From the NCBI GenBank assembly GCA_014925825.1, contig JACGCK010000017.1:186001-250000 (forward strand): a stretch of 64,000 nt of DNA. The letters are read 5' to 3'. Within the stretch, counting starts at the first letter, position 1; each line of letters starts with the position of its first letter. Positions 1 through 12,329 of this stretch are shown here, piece by piece. The notes under the pieces were generated by a model that was not told where the DNA came from, made no database searches, and saw nothing but the letters and a program-made list of their open reading frames with translations. The DNA comes from Pholiota molesta (Eukaryota; Basidiomycota; Agaricomycetes; Agaricales; Strophariaceae). The position numbers were made by a program, and so were the translations under genes.

Positions 1-762
1 AAGCGCAGACAAGAACCAGCAGTCTCCTAGGGCTCCTTGAATGATGTCGTTCGAACTCGGCCCTTCTTTAAAAAATTTGGGATGTTCGAAAATCTCAGTA
101 ATACGTTGGACCTCTGATGCCTTGGTGCTTCCATCAGAGTACAGTCCGTATTGACATCGAGTGCGGTCGTTCTCGAGATCAAATTCTATGTCTCTATCAC
201 GAATCATTAGCCAGGATTCGGGTGGCGTGTACTGGTCTCACCGAAATTTCTTATTCGCAGCACGGTATTCCTTCGCTATTCGTTCCACTTTCTCTTTGCA
301 TTCCTTTAGGGCTTGCTCTAGTTCTTCGTTCACCAACAATCCAACCTGTGCTTTCGGTGCTTGTGTTTGTGAGGCTGACACGAGGGTGTCGAGCGTTGTC
401 GGCGTGGGAAGGACAGTATGTTCAACCACCACGTTGTCAATGCCAGGCCCTTGTGGGTCGGATTCCGCTGACGACTCCGGAGAGCCTGAAGGAGGGCCAT
501 CAGGATGTTGAGGTGCAGCATCTTCTATTCTTTCTTCTGGCAACGTCTTGGCAAGGCCGTTGTCGTGGCCCCAGTCATCAGTGTCGTTGGTCATTGTTGT
601 CGGCATCTTAGTAAATGATAATACAGGAACTGTGGCCAGGCGTCCGTTTCTGCCAGCAGTGATTCTGAAGATACCCGCACAGACGAGAGCAGATAGTCCC
701 AGACAAGTGAGGATAGATTGATATTCTGAAATTGAATATTCGAAGGAAAAGAAGATCGCCAT
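1..762 (-). CDS. Calpain-like cysteine protease 1 (5' part, cut by left edge)
   Basis: This is the N-terminal part of a family C2 (calpain) cysteine protease; the rest lies beyond the left edge. Exon 1 ends near 238 with a charged helix ending NKKFR. An intron of about 50 bp follows, and exon 2 opens with DIEFDLEND, the same junction seen in the two other calpains here. The catalytic cysteine motif GALGDCWFLSAL is visible at about positions 5-40, so this copy looks active as far as it can be read. The start at 762 adds a hydrophobic stretch (ILTCLGLSALVCAGIF) that could be a membrane anchor. A start at 606 (MPTTMTND) would remove it, and I cannot decide between them. It is divergent from calpain 2. 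Confidence 0.85.
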
Positions 763-1936
763 GGAATATTCTCCGTCCGTTCACGCGATTATCAAGGGAG
801 GATATGCCTCAGCGTCGGCATGATCATGATGGTAAAAGGGAAAGCAGTGTTTTTGATATAGTGTTATGCATCTCAACGTGTTATGCATATTTGTCGTAGA
901 GATCAATTTGGATTGTTCACTTCTCTGGAAATTATTTAAATAATCTCCTCCTCAACGGCACAACCAGGCTCAACCGTCATGATGTGGACACTGTAATCCG
1001 GGACCGTGATTTCAAATTATATGAAATTTAATATATTCATGTTTCATGTTTCAAAAATACCTCGAATAATGTCAATTCTAATGCACACCAGTACACACCT
1101 TTTCATAGATGCATTTATTTATTATGATTGCTCTAGGACACGGGTTAGAACAATTCAGCTTGATGCCAATTTGAGCCACTAGGCTTTCATGTAGACTCAT
1201 GATGTACCCACAGACTGATCAAATCAAATCCGAGTCGCGTTGCCGATGTGCAAATTTCAGTGGTTGGCACTGGTGGCGATGCTGTGTGCTTTTGTCATCG
1301 CCGCTCTCTGCGTAAGTAAAAAAAAAGATGTTGAACCCACAGCAAACCCACAGACCTGCAACACACACACACATGGATTGCGAACACTTCTTCGGAGATC
1401 TGCACGGCCTCTGAATCGCTTTGGCCGCGCTTCGGCCTCGCTCTTGGAAAGTTTTTTCCGAATAGAAATTATGCGTTTTGAGTAAGTGCAAGTCATGCTC
1501 CATCTAAGTACATGTGTTTGCGTGCGTCTCACATACGCAAGCGCAGCGCCATATCACCGCCTTCATCGGGAGTCGGAAATAGATTCACCCTCTTTCGTTT
1601 CAGCAGGACACATTGACCCAACATTGACCTACGCCTTTTCAACATAAATCACCAGAGTTTATCGACTTTCATGCTTCAGCGTTGGTGTATCCAGATTCCA
1701 GGCAACTCGCCAGAGTGCAGCTATTGTTTTGGCATCGGCGAGGCGTCTGGACCGACCAACAATGCCACTATTGTTAGCCAATTGGCGCCCAAGATCTCAT
1801 CATCGCCACCCATCGATGCGAGATGGGCACAGGGTCGACCTAGACCCAGTCATATTATATATAAAGCCCGCCGGCCTTCATCATTCCGCTCAGCCTTTCT
1901 CCTCGGTCGCATCGCTACTCATACAACGACATTCCA
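763..1936. other. Intergenic region between divergent calpain genes
   Basis: I see no convincing gene in these 1.2 kb. There is a short CA repeat near 1362-1374 and an A-run near 1319-1327. Small open frames at 1219-1532 overlap each other on both strands and show no family signal. The region should carry both divergent promoters. Confidence 0.6.
1856..1866 (+). promoter_or_regulatory. TATA box of calpain-like gene 2
   Basis: A TATATATAAAG element lies about 75 bp before the ATG at 1937, a usual distance for a fungal TATA promoter with a short leader. Confidence 0.5.
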
Positions 1937-4760
1937 ATGGCTAGCACCATTGTATCAGTCACCACCGTCGAGACGACAGCAACAGCGCCACCGCAAGATA
2001 CGACGGTATCCTTCGTGAAAGAGGAACCTTCGCTCCTCGTTACAAATGAATTGGAGAAGGCAATTGAGGACTGCAAAGCGAAAGTGGACAGGATTGCGAA
2101 AGAATGTCGAGCAAAGAATAGAAAGTTTAGGTGGGGCTTTAATTCTCCCGAAACATGAACCTTGAACCTTGAAGCCTGACGGTCACTGATCATGGCTCTA
2201 ATTACACAGAGACATCGAATTTGATCTGGAGAACGACCAGAATCGATGCTTATACGGGCTTTTCACGCAGCCTGCAGAAAACCTTTCACCAGCAGACGTG
2301 CATCGTGTAACGCAAATATTTGACGAACCTGTCTTCTTTGCTGGTGGGACAGCAAACTCTAGCGACATCATCCAAGGTGCGCTGGGAGACTGCTGGTTTT
2401 TATCAGCGCTCGCCACTGTATCTACGGCACCTGGCCTAGTAGAGAAGTTCTGTGTTGCGGTACGTTTTGACAATTTCGAAGGCGTGTTGGTGGCTCATAC
2501 TTTCGGTCCAGCGAGATGAGAAAGTTGGCGTCTACGGGTTCATCTTCTTTAGAGACAATGCTTGGGTGACGGTGGTTATCGACGAGTGCGTGTCTTTCGA
2601 ATTAACTCGGATGATCGCATCCTTCCTAATTTCCAATTGTGTATCATTTCTCTCAGCATGCTCTACACACGTGTTCCTAAATATGAGGAACTCAAAACAA
2701 GCGAACAAGAGCTATATCACTTCGACAAGGACATCTACAACAAATCAGCTAGAAAAGGTGGCAAGTCCCTTTACTTTGCAAAGTCGGGGACCGCGGGCGA
2801 GACCTGGGTGCCATTAATTGAGAAAGCGTATGCGAAACTACATGGCAATTACTCGCATCTTCTTGCTGGGCAGGAATGTGATGCCATCGAGGATCTTACG
2901 GGGTGGGTGGCTCTCATTAAATTCGAAGAACATTGTGCCTATGCTGAAACTTGATCGTCAACCCACAGTGGTGTTTCAACCGTGCTCCAAAGTAAGGTAT
3001 GATGGTGTCCTTTGATGCATCCTGTGGTTTTCTCACTCAACTGACGATGGCCCTTAGGATATTTTAGATCCTGACCGCTTCTGGGACGAAGAACTCGGCC
3101 GTGCGAACCACGACCGTGTCTTCGGATGCTCTTTCAACTCGCTCGACAGCACGCGGAGCGGTGCTTTAGGTGACATAAAGGTGCAAGGTTTGTTTGGTGG
3201 TCATGCTTATTCCGTCCTGCGGGCGGTCGAGGTGAACGGAAAGCGCTTTGTCGTCGTGCGCAACCCATGGGGCAAATCTGAATGGACGGGGCGCTGGTCG
3301 GACGGCTCAAAGGAGTGGACGCAGGAGTGGCTAGAGGTGCTACCGAAGCTGGGACACCAGTTTGGAGATGATGGACAGTTTGTCATGGAATGTACGTACT
3401 TTGCCTGCCTGCGATCTAGCTCATCGCTCATGAGATAATTTGGATACAGACAAAGATTGGTTGGATTGCTTTGCGCAGATCGATCGCACTATACTCTTTG
3501 ATTCGCATTGGATGATGTCGTCGCAATGGCTTCAGGTTACCACACAGCCTCTACCCGCCGCGTGGTCGTATGGAGATGTATCATGTACGTCGTTTTCTAC
3601 CACACAATGTTTTTAGTTCTCATCAAACTTATTATCTATATAGTCAAGTTTACTCTACCACGCCCATCAGAAACATTAATTGTTCTTTCTCAACTTGATT
3701 CACGATACTATCGAGACGTGGCAGGACGGGCTGCGTGGACCATGGATTTCACACTCGTGAAGGAGGGAGAAAAGATACCTCTTGCGGAATCCGCACATTC
3801 TGAATTCTTCCTCCGCAGCGTTCATCTTGAGATCGAATTGGAGGCGGGTGATTATATCGTTTATGTTCGGTTAGATCGCACGTTGGATCGCAATGAGGTT
3901 TGTTTGATTAGCTTTTTGTATAGATTGCGCGCTAAAGAAAATTTCCAGGATAATAACACTATTTCTGAATGGCAATTGAGAAAAATGTCACGTATAATGA
4001 CCGAGCGAGCAAAGAGTCAGTCCATAGCTTCAAGTAAGCCTTCCTATGTTCAGCTGATGTCACACGCCAACTAACCTGCTTCAATTAGATTTCAAAACGG
4101 AGTAAGTAGTATATGTTAAAATCTTTCGTCCATTCTTCTAACTTCGCGTTGTTCAGCGAACAATCCAAGTACTTGCCGAAATCACTTGACGAACTTATCA
4201 AGCAAGATTTAAAAGCCTACGAGAAAGCGCAAAAGGACAAGGCAGAAGAGCCCACCGTTGTGACTGAGGAGAAACTCGGAGAGGACGGTAGTGTCACCAC
4301 TACCACGACGACTACAACCAAAGTCGAGACAGTAGTTGTGAAGAAGTCCGTCAAGACGGAGGCGCCCATCGAGAAAGAAATAAAGGAGAAGCCAGAGGAG
4401 AAGCCAGCATCCCCTAAGTCGACCTCTGCCCTCTCTCTCCCTTCCGAACAGGCGCCAGCCAGTGGAACGGTCACTCCAGCTGTCCCCGACGATCCAAACA
4501 CTGCAGATGCATCGACAGATCGCCTGCGCGGCAGAAGACCCAGTGGCCGGATGGGCCCAACTGGTGCGGATACCTATGGCGACGCTCCAGACGCAACTGC
4601 AGTGGAGAAGGGCAAGGTTGCCGTGCCACACGATGATCCAAATTCCGTGTATGTGGGTCTGAGGGTATACACGCATAAGGATGCTCCGGCTGTTGTTGTT
4701 GGGCGCTTGAAGCCGGATCCCACTCCTGTCGATTTGGAGGCAGAAGCTGAGTCCCGCTGA
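1937..4760 (+). CDS. Calpain-like cysteine protease 2 (intact catalytic triad)
   Basis: This is a complete, multi-exon family C2 cysteine protease, probably cytosolic as no signal peptide is seen. Exon 1 encodes a 65-residue N-terminus with a charged helix (CKAKVDRIAKECRAKNRKFR). The catalytic domain follows: the nucleophile in GALGDCWFLSAL (about residue 126), the histidine in GGHAYSVL (near 3200) and the asparagine in VVRNPWG (near 3265) are all present. A calpain C2-like (domain III) beta-sandwich is encoded at about 3650-3900. The tail (4150-4760) is rich in Lys, Glu, Thr and Pro and ends with a conserved module, VYVGLRVYTHKDAPAVVVG, shared with calpain 3. The start was chosen because it gives the family's N-terminal helix and has a TATA box upstream. 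Confidence 0.9.
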
Positions 4761-4925
4761 TTGTCTTGTCTTTTTCTTTGCGTGTAATTGACCCCTAGCA
4801 TATCCGATGGTTCTGTAAATATGTATATCTCACATGTATCGCTCGTTGTAATCTATTATCTATAATTCACCACTCCTCGTAAATATTTTCGCATGCTATA
4901 GTGTTACGCAGTTGTGAGACATTCG

Positions 4926-5373
4926 TCAACGCGACTCTTTAATACTGAACAGGTATGTATGACTTTTTCGCAGCTTGGTGGCTCGTTGGGCTGGTTCCAC
5001 GGCTTCGCTAAAGAAATTGCGGTGCTCCTCATAGAAAGGTCGACTAGGGTGCTCCGATGGAGCTAGACTACGATCTTTGCTTTGTCGAGCTGGAACAAAG
5101 AGGAAGCAGAAGTTGGCGATTAAGTATACAGGAGGGCTCACAAAGTCGGATTAAATGATTATTATGAGAGCGCGACAAAGATTTCATTCGGCAAAGTCTG
5201 AAAAAGCAATTAACAATATCTTGGGCTACAAGTGCCTTGGCTCCGTCTGGGAGCTCTCGAATCAGATAGCCCAGAGAGCGAGCAAGCACATGGGTGTCCG
5301 TATCAGTGCCTGCACTGGCATCATCAAACAGGTTCATAAGCGTCGTGGAAGGGTGCCTCGGTGGCTGGATCAT
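4926..5373 (-). CDS. Small hypothetical protein
   Basis: Two frames can be joined by one intron (about 5091-5141 in plus coordinates, donor GTGAGC, acceptor TTCCAG) without breaking the reading frame. The product would be about 130 residues, basic and hydrophilic, ending YLFSIKESR. I recognise no domain. It converges on calpain 2 and is divergent from the RCC1 gene. It could be a relic or a chance open frame; only the clean splice and the matching frame support it. Confidence 0.3.
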
Positions 5374-5589
5374 AGGTGTTGGATGGAAGTGGTTGGGTCA
5401 AAATCTGAGTGGCCATAGTGCCGTCCAGAAAGCTAGAATAAATGAATGTAGGGAACAGAGATTTTAGACCAAGGCGTTTTTATTTTCAGAAGGGAGTTCA
5501 TTTAGACCGGCGCTTAAAAGTTCGGGCATCCCCGCCTGCTCAAAATTCGGAGGCCCTGGCGGTGCTTTGTTTCCTTCGTAAATAATATC

Positions 5590-6834
5590 ATGACCTCGAG
5601 ATTTTCTCTCTTATCAACTGGGTCAAACGCGCACGGGCACCTGGGGAATGGCTCTCTGGAGGATTCCCATATATTCCAAAAATGCTCTTTTCTCGATCAT
5701 CTACCAAATACTTTGCCCACTGAAACGTCGCGAATCGTCGATATCGCCACAGGAGCGAACCATACGCTGGTTCTTCTCGAGATAGACGGAGGAAGGAGGG
5801 AGCTATGGGGGTGTGGAGATGGGCGCATGGGTCAACTCGGACGGGCGTATCAGCAATCATCTACGACGACTCTCTTTCGAAAGCTCGATCTGGCATTCGC
5901 GGATGCTGGCCTGCAAAGCTATTATATCAAATTTATCTCTGCCACATGGGAAACGAGCTTCGTCGTGCTGTCTTGCGATGGACAAACAGACGTTGTTCTA
6001 TCTATGGGATCCGACGATTTTGGTGACCTTGGTATCGGTGGCTTGAAGAAGGGTCAACCAGCTAAAGACTTCCACATCATCCGCTTTGACCATATTCCAG
6101 CTCTCTCAGAAAGCCTGGATGTGCTAGGAATATACTGCGGTCAACGTCATGTTATTCTACGCGCAACTGCGACTCCTTGCTCTTCCTCGATCTTGGTGGG
6201 CTGGGGATCATGTCGTCATGGTCAACTCGGAGATCTGGGAAGTAAACCGTCCACTCCTACACCTCAGATCGTTTCGACTCCTACTTCCAACGTCGTGTCT
6301 TTAGCTCTCGGCATTTACCACACAGTTGCTCTGGATGACTCAGGAGTGCCTTTATGTCTTGGCTCCAACCGAAAAGGTCAACTAGAGGTCGTAAGAAACT
6401 TCACCAACTGCGAAAACAAAGCTCAAAGTATTGGGTGCACCTGGAACGGAACGTACATCGTCGCCCAAGATCAAGATCAATGGACAATATATTCTTCCGG
6501 AAGTAATTCGCACAAACAGCTCGGATGGAGCGAAGAGGGTGCTTCTACAGTTGACCGAATCAGCTTTCCTGACGAGCTGGATCGCCATGGCGCATTCCCC
6601 AAGGTTGCTTGCGGTAGCGAGCACGTACTCCTGCTTGTAGCTCCTACCAGCACTGGACCATCGCAATTATGGGGCTGGGGTTGGAACGAGCACGGCAATC
6701 TCGGAGTGGGGCACACAGACGACGTACCCGCGCCCATAAAACTCTGGGCTCCGCATGGAGAAAACAGCAAGATTGTCGACGTATGGGCTGGACTCGGGAC
6801 GAGTTGGATTTGCGTAGAAGAAAACGGGGCGTAA
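5590..6834 (+). CDS. RCC1-repeat (beta-propeller) protein
   Basis: This is a single-exon gene of 414 residues. RCC1-type repeats occur along the whole protein, seen as G-x-N/D-x-x-G-x-L-G blocks: GSNAHGHLGNG at the N-terminus, GDGRMGQLG, GSDDFGDLGIGG, GSCRHGQLGDLG, GSNRKGQLE, GSNSHKQLG and GWNEHGNLGVGH near the C-terminus. That suggests about seven blades filling the protein, with no extra domain. The size and domain content resemble the ATS1/SERGEF type of single-propeller protein more than nuclear RCC1, but exchange-factor activity cannot be inferred. The lack of introns contrasts with its neighbours. Confidence 0.85.
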   Translation: MTSRFSLLSTGSNAHGHLGNGSLEDSHIFQKCSFLDHLPNTLPTETSRIVDIATGANHTLVLLEIDGGRRELWGCGDGRMGQLGRAYQQSSTTTLFRKLDLAFADAGLQSYYIKFISATWETSFVVLSCDGQTDVVLSMGSDDFGDLGIGGLKKGQPAKDFHIIRFDHIPALSESLDVLGIYCGQRHVILRATATPCSSSILVGWGSCRHGQLGDLGSKPSTPTPQIVSTPTSNVVSLALGIYHTVALDDSGVPLCLGSNRKGQLEVVRNFTNCENKAQSIGCTWNGTYIVAQDQDQWTIYSSGSNSHKQLGWSEEGASTVDRISFPDELDRHGAFPKVACGSEHVLLLVAPTSTGPSQLWGWGWNEHGNLGVGHTDDVPAPIKLWAPHGENSKIVDVWAGLGTSWICVEENGA

Positions 6835-7422
6835 ATCCCTATACAAACCAATTATGCGCAGCGAATCAAAGTAATACGACATCGCATGTTCGACCTATGA
6901 CTCGTCATCTCAAGACGAAACTCTCGAACTAGCGTAGTTGATCGTCGGATGTCGGATTCCTGTCTGAGCAGTAGGAGATGGCACGGTATAACTCAAGGAA
7001 GCGAAGTTCGACCGCTGCGCGACTTGACATAAGTCTGTATGTCGCTGCTGTCCTTCCAATCTTTTTACCAATTTGCGCTGATCGATCGACCCAACAACTG
7101 CACTCCATTCGTTATTAGCAGTATATATGGCCACTTTCGAAGTTCGATGGCCTACAGTGGAAAACCCGCTCCTGATCTCCGTTAACAACCACAAGTTTTT
7201 GTATACTCAAAATCAGTATAATATTTTTGGTCGGTGCCTAATTTCTCCAAATTTTTGAGTGGTACGAATTTCGTTTTCAAAATTTGAATCTTTACATCTA
7301 CTCTTGTAAGTATCAGCTGTTGGTGATTCCTCGTCTCCAAGCAAATGATCTACCAATGAGGTTCCTACTCACTTTGAGATATGTAAAATGAAATGTCCTA
7401 AATAAATACCCTTGTATTCATG
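6835..7422. other. Intergenic region
   Basis: About 590 bp separate the RCC1 gene from the 3' end of calpain 3. It is moderately AT-rich and should hold both 3' UTRs. I see no gene. Confidence 0.6.
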
Positions 7423-10376
7423 TTAACCATACCTCGTACCGGCAGGTCTCGCACTCCCAGCTTTTAACCTCCCAGTAATGACAGTTGGGGCCACGCTCTT
7501 TGTAAATACTTTCAGCCCGACTACAATCGAATGATCATCCTCCAGCACATCCGTCGGGAGTGGGAATAATGGCGGTGAGATTGGACGCGGGGGGTCCAGC
7601 GGTGGAAGAGGTGGCAGCGGTGCAGCGTATGGCTGGAGCCCAGGAGACCCAGGAGGCGATGGGTTGGGATATACTGACCCCGCTCTTGGCCATCCTGGTT
7701 CGGTTGGCCCTTGGCCATTTGGCTGCATTGAATATCCGTTTAAGGGTGGTGGTGCGCTGACTGTATGGTGTCTACCATGGCGAGTCGTCGGGTCGTCTTT
7801 GGCTTTGCCACTCTTGGAAATGACTTGCGTTGTCGTGATGGTCGTTGTGACAGTAATACTTTCGCCGGGGTGTACATGCCCTGCGTGTTTCTTTACAGCG
7901 TCGATGGTCGATTTATCAGCTTTGGCATACTGATTACCTAGAATATCAGCCACTGGAGTAACAAGAAGCTCAGGGCTGATGCATTTCGGTTATGAAATAG
8001 CACTCTGGAATAATTCAAAACTAACTTGGGTTTATAATCTGGTATAAACGGAGAGTCGTCAGTGGTTGTTAGTCCTGAGAAAATTAGAATGATTACTGGA
8101 TGCAATAGATTGCCCTTTGGCTCGTTCTGTCATAATACGGGCTAGCTTACGTCTATCCCAGCCGTTTGCGAGACCTTTCTTAAAGTAGTCCTAGAATGCA
8201 CGATCGTGAAATTCCTGTCTTATCCTTGGAAGGATTAGACTTACCTTATCCATAACCGGTATAGGATCCAGTCTTCCCTGTACGATGGGAATATATATCA
8301 GCATTAATCTTTACATATGTTCTATCCCTCGGGAAGACTCACAAGGACGACGTAGTTTCCGGGTTCTAGATCAAGCTCAACATTGACGCCTCTTGTATAG
8401 AAGGAGGAATAGGAAGATTCCGCCAGAGGCTCGGTCTCTCCTTCCCTGGCCAAGATGAAGTCGAGATTCCATAAACACGGACCTTGAATATCTTTAAAGT
8501 AGCGTGTATTATATTTGTTAAAGACGATGATAACAGGAGAGGGCGCCGGAAGAGAAAACGTAACTAAAAACCATTCAAAATCGTCAGGAATGGTAACCCA
8601 ATGAATCCCTGAATCATACTTACAACTGATATCGCCGAAAGAAAATGCAGAAACTGAGGGAAATGGGAGAGACACATGGAGCCACTGGGAGGACATGACC
8701 CATGTGCTATCAAAAATTAGAGTCCTCTGGATCTCCTGCCAAACATTCAAGAAGTCCTTGTCTTCGAAAGTCATTCAATCGCATTTCAATGATGCAAAGT
8801 TAAACCAGGAAACTCACATTCCATCACAAACTGGCCCTTTCCTCCAAACGTGTGTCCAAGCTCAGGAAGCGTAGCAAGCCATTCCGTTGTCCACTCCTTC
8901 GAACCATCCGACCACGGGCCCTCCCAGCCCGCCTCCCCCCATGGGTCGCGCAGGACAACGAAACGCTTCCCCCGAATCTCAACGGCCTTCACGACCGAAT
9001 GCGAAAGATTGCCGACGAGTCCATCGACACTGGCGTTCTTCACGCCGCTTCGCTCTCCGTCGAGTGTCTTGAACCAGCATGCAAAGAGGCGGTCTTGATT
9101 TGCCTTGATGAGCTCGTCATTCCAGAACTTGTCGGAGTCGAAGATGTCCTATCATGAAATTGAGCGACCACGTAGATTATCAATAAGTGTGGGCGTTCGC
9201 TAACCTTGCTCAGAATAATATTCGACACGCCGCTGTAGAGCGTAAAGGTCAACCCGCGTATAAGAAGGTTATTAGAAAACGCGCAACCCACCCAGTCATG
9301 TCTTCAATCGCATCACATGTCCATCCATAATTAACCGACGCGTAGTCTCCGTGGATTTTCGCATACGCCTTTTCTACCAGCGGCACCCAGGTCTCGCCCT
9401 CTGTCGTTGGGCGCGCGAAGTATAGCGAGTCAGAACCCTTCCGTGCGGTCGCGTTATATCGGTCTTTCTCGAAATGATACAACTCCTTCTCCACGGTCGA
9501 GAGCTGCTCCCATTTGGGCACCCTGGTGAATAGGAGACTGGAATTACAATTAGTGTGTTTGAATTGTAGGAATGTCATTTGAATACGGCGCTCACTCGTC
9601 TATTATGACTGGGACCCAATAACAATCCCGATAAAATAGAAATCCATACACACCTACTTCTTCGTCACGCTTCGAGTTTTTGCAGCGTCAGGATCAAATC
9701 ATCAAAAAAAACTATCGTAACTCACCGCAACACATAGATTTTTTATCAATCTTTCAACAGAAGTCATTGTTGAAAGCGCCGATACCAGATAACTGTCGTC
9801 CAACGCCCCTTGGACGATCTCCGCTGACTTCGGCGTGCCACTGTAGAACACAGGGTTCGCGAAGATTTCGGCCACGCGCCGCACGTCAGCTGTCGTGAAA
9901 ATGTTGGGTTCGCCAAGATTGTGAAGACATCGTTGGGAATCGTTCTCCAAATCAAATTCTACATCCCTACCCACGTTTATCGAGCCCAATGATCGCTATC
10001 AGCATGCAACTCCCAACGCTCAGCGCTCAGCACCCAACGCCCCACGTCGTGGCGTTCCGCGCTAGAGAAAGAAGACGCCTGCTCACCGGAATTTGCGGTT
10101 CTTCGCTCGGCACTGCGCCGCGATGCGCGCGACCGCCGCCTTGCACTCGGCATACGCCCGGCGCATGCCCTCTGTGGCTGAGGCGCCCAACTGTTGCTGG
10201 GCATACGAGACGGTATTCACGGTATTCACCGTGACCTCCGGCTGTGGGGGTGGGAGAGTGGGCGGTGACCCCCATCCGTTACTCCGGCGGTGGGGATTGT
10301 CGCCATTGGTGTAGGGCGCACCATCCGGGCTGGGGTGTCGGCGATGGGTATGGGTACGATTTGGAGCTACTGACAT
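7423..10376 (-). CDS. Calpain-like protein 3, catalytically dead pseudoprotease
   Basis: This is a full-length calpain-like gene with the same layout as calpain 2: a Pro/Asn-rich N-terminus ending AAQCRAKNRKFR, a catalytic-domain fold, a C2-like domain at about 8322-8600 and a Pro/Gly-rich tail. All three catalytic positions differ. The nucleophile motif reads GALDDSYLVSAL (Cys to Ser, near 9803). The histidine motif reads GNLSHSVV in place of GGHAYSVL (His to Leu, near 9010). The asparagine motif reads LRDPWG in place of VRNPWG (Asn to Asp, near 8945). The frame is open through all exons and the surrounding scaffold is well kept, so it looks like a selected pseudoenzyme, not a decaying copy. 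It ends with the module IVVGLKVFTKSVAPTVITG. A binding or regulatory role is inference. Confidence 0.85.
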
Positions 10377-12329
10377 GTCTCTCGAAGCGCGGGGGAGGTA
10401 CGATAGGCGCGGACGTGAAGGGAAAGAAGAAAGATGGATCAGGCTTTAGCGAGCGCTTGACCTGGGAATCAATTACGAACTCTATTTAAACAGCGGGGGC
10501 GTGAGTCAAATGTCCTGAATGCGTAGGCGCCTTCAAGTTGACTCCGACCGTGTTTGATGTCGGACTATGGCAATGGGTACTTAAAAGAGGATTGTTCGTG
10601 TGCATGCACACCTTTGCGGAGAAAAGGAGCAGAATTACAAGGACACTGCTGCTGAAACGCTGTGAGCACTTGAAACGTTGATTGTAAACTATTTCGCTCT
10701 CCAGCAGCCAATATTATTATAATTATTGGATTCACAATTGCCTCTCGGTCTCCTTGAGATACGTAGCCTGTTAAATTGTCTTTCACCTTTCAGAGGAAGT
10801 ATATCTAAATTCTGAGCCACGATGACATACTTTTTCTTGTCATGGGTGCTGCGACCGTGAAATGTACATTAGCGCCCACGAGTACTTATGTCCTTATAAT
10901 TGTCACCATAACCAGTCAATGTCCTATTGCCTTCTTCTGGCGAGAACCCACATACTCATCAATATAACGATCAGGTGTGCATACTATGATACCACTATTA
11001 ATAAACTCTATTCAGGCGATGAATAGCGGCGCAGATGTATAGAAGTATGTGCTAATGATGAATGATACTGGAAGGATTAAGGAGGCTTACACGTGTGATG
11101 TTGCGTGAATAATTGAGCTATAAGGATAAAACTGTACCTCTGAAGACTCAGACTGTGGAACTAGCGCTCTTTTAATATCCATTGGCAGTGCTAGTGAAGT
11201 TGGGAAGCGGTTCTTGTAGTGTCTATTTTTAGCGAAATACATACTTAGTATGCCACCAAAAGCCATCGATCACTGCCAGGCATTATGTATTATAACTATG
11301 AATATAAGATTCGTTAACTTCATTGATTTACTTACTACGCTCATGTTGAAATGCAGACCTCTTTATTCCGCTTTCTAGATTAGTTAGGTATGCTCTGCGA
11401 TGCTGTATAGGCCCCATGTGTTTATGTAAATGTGGTCAGCGTTCTTTGGAGTGGGTGAACTGTTGGTTCGTTGCTCCGATACCCACTAGTAGTTGACTAA
11501 ATAGGATAAATTTTCCGTGGACACTGGATGTCTAGCTCTGTCTAGCTCTGGTCTGGCTTCAGAGCTTGCAAACGGATCGTTTTTGACGACTTATTATGGC
11601 GGCTGTATTTGATTACTGGTACAACATCCCCGAACCCGATCAGCGTAATTCCAACGTGATTCTACAAACCACTGCGCCTAGCTTTGCGCATATGATACAA
11701 GTGACGAATATGTTGTTAATCATTTCTTCCCGTGCCCAAGGCATATTTCTTTAAAGAGAAGAAGATTGTAATCGAGGGTTGGAATAATATCTTACTGTGC
11801 ATGATCGATTCAGAGCGATCCTGAAACCGAGTGCTTTATTAGCTCTGCACATCGTGTGACGAAACAACCGTAAATGTGGTAGTATGAGAGATGCCATGAT
11901 CATGAGTAGCGTTTCAACTTTCCGCCGCCTTTCCTCCTCAGATAATAATATATACAATTGCTGTCCAACAGTATCCAACCCGGGGAAGACCAGAAGCAAT
12001 CATCTAACGTTAGGCCGTGACCGAGGATTGGCCGCTCAATTGAAGTTGGATTGACGATTGATGCATGGTTAATTGAAATAAATTTTCAGGAATCTTCATT
12101 TCTGCTAATAACGGGGAAGACTTGCCTTCGGCGCTTTTTTTGGGAATGTAATTTTAATTCGGGCCTTTCTATTGGTTGGTCATTTACCAAAAGGAGGGAA
12201 AATGCGGCCGTTGCCGCATGTTTGTGCATAATTATTCTCTTAGATTCACATGTTAATGGATTATGTACATGAGCAGCATCTGAAGAGTGGGTTGTCTTGT
12301 TGACTCCCATCTCACCTGCCGCCGACACC
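10377..12329. other. Gene-poor intergenic region
   Basis: I find no supported gene in these nearly 2 kb. Short frames at 10565-10786 and 11751-11999 lack codon or family signal. A small direct repeat (TCTAGCTCTG twice) occurs near 11531-11551. The last 100 bp should be the OPI1-like promoter and leader. Confidence 0.55.
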
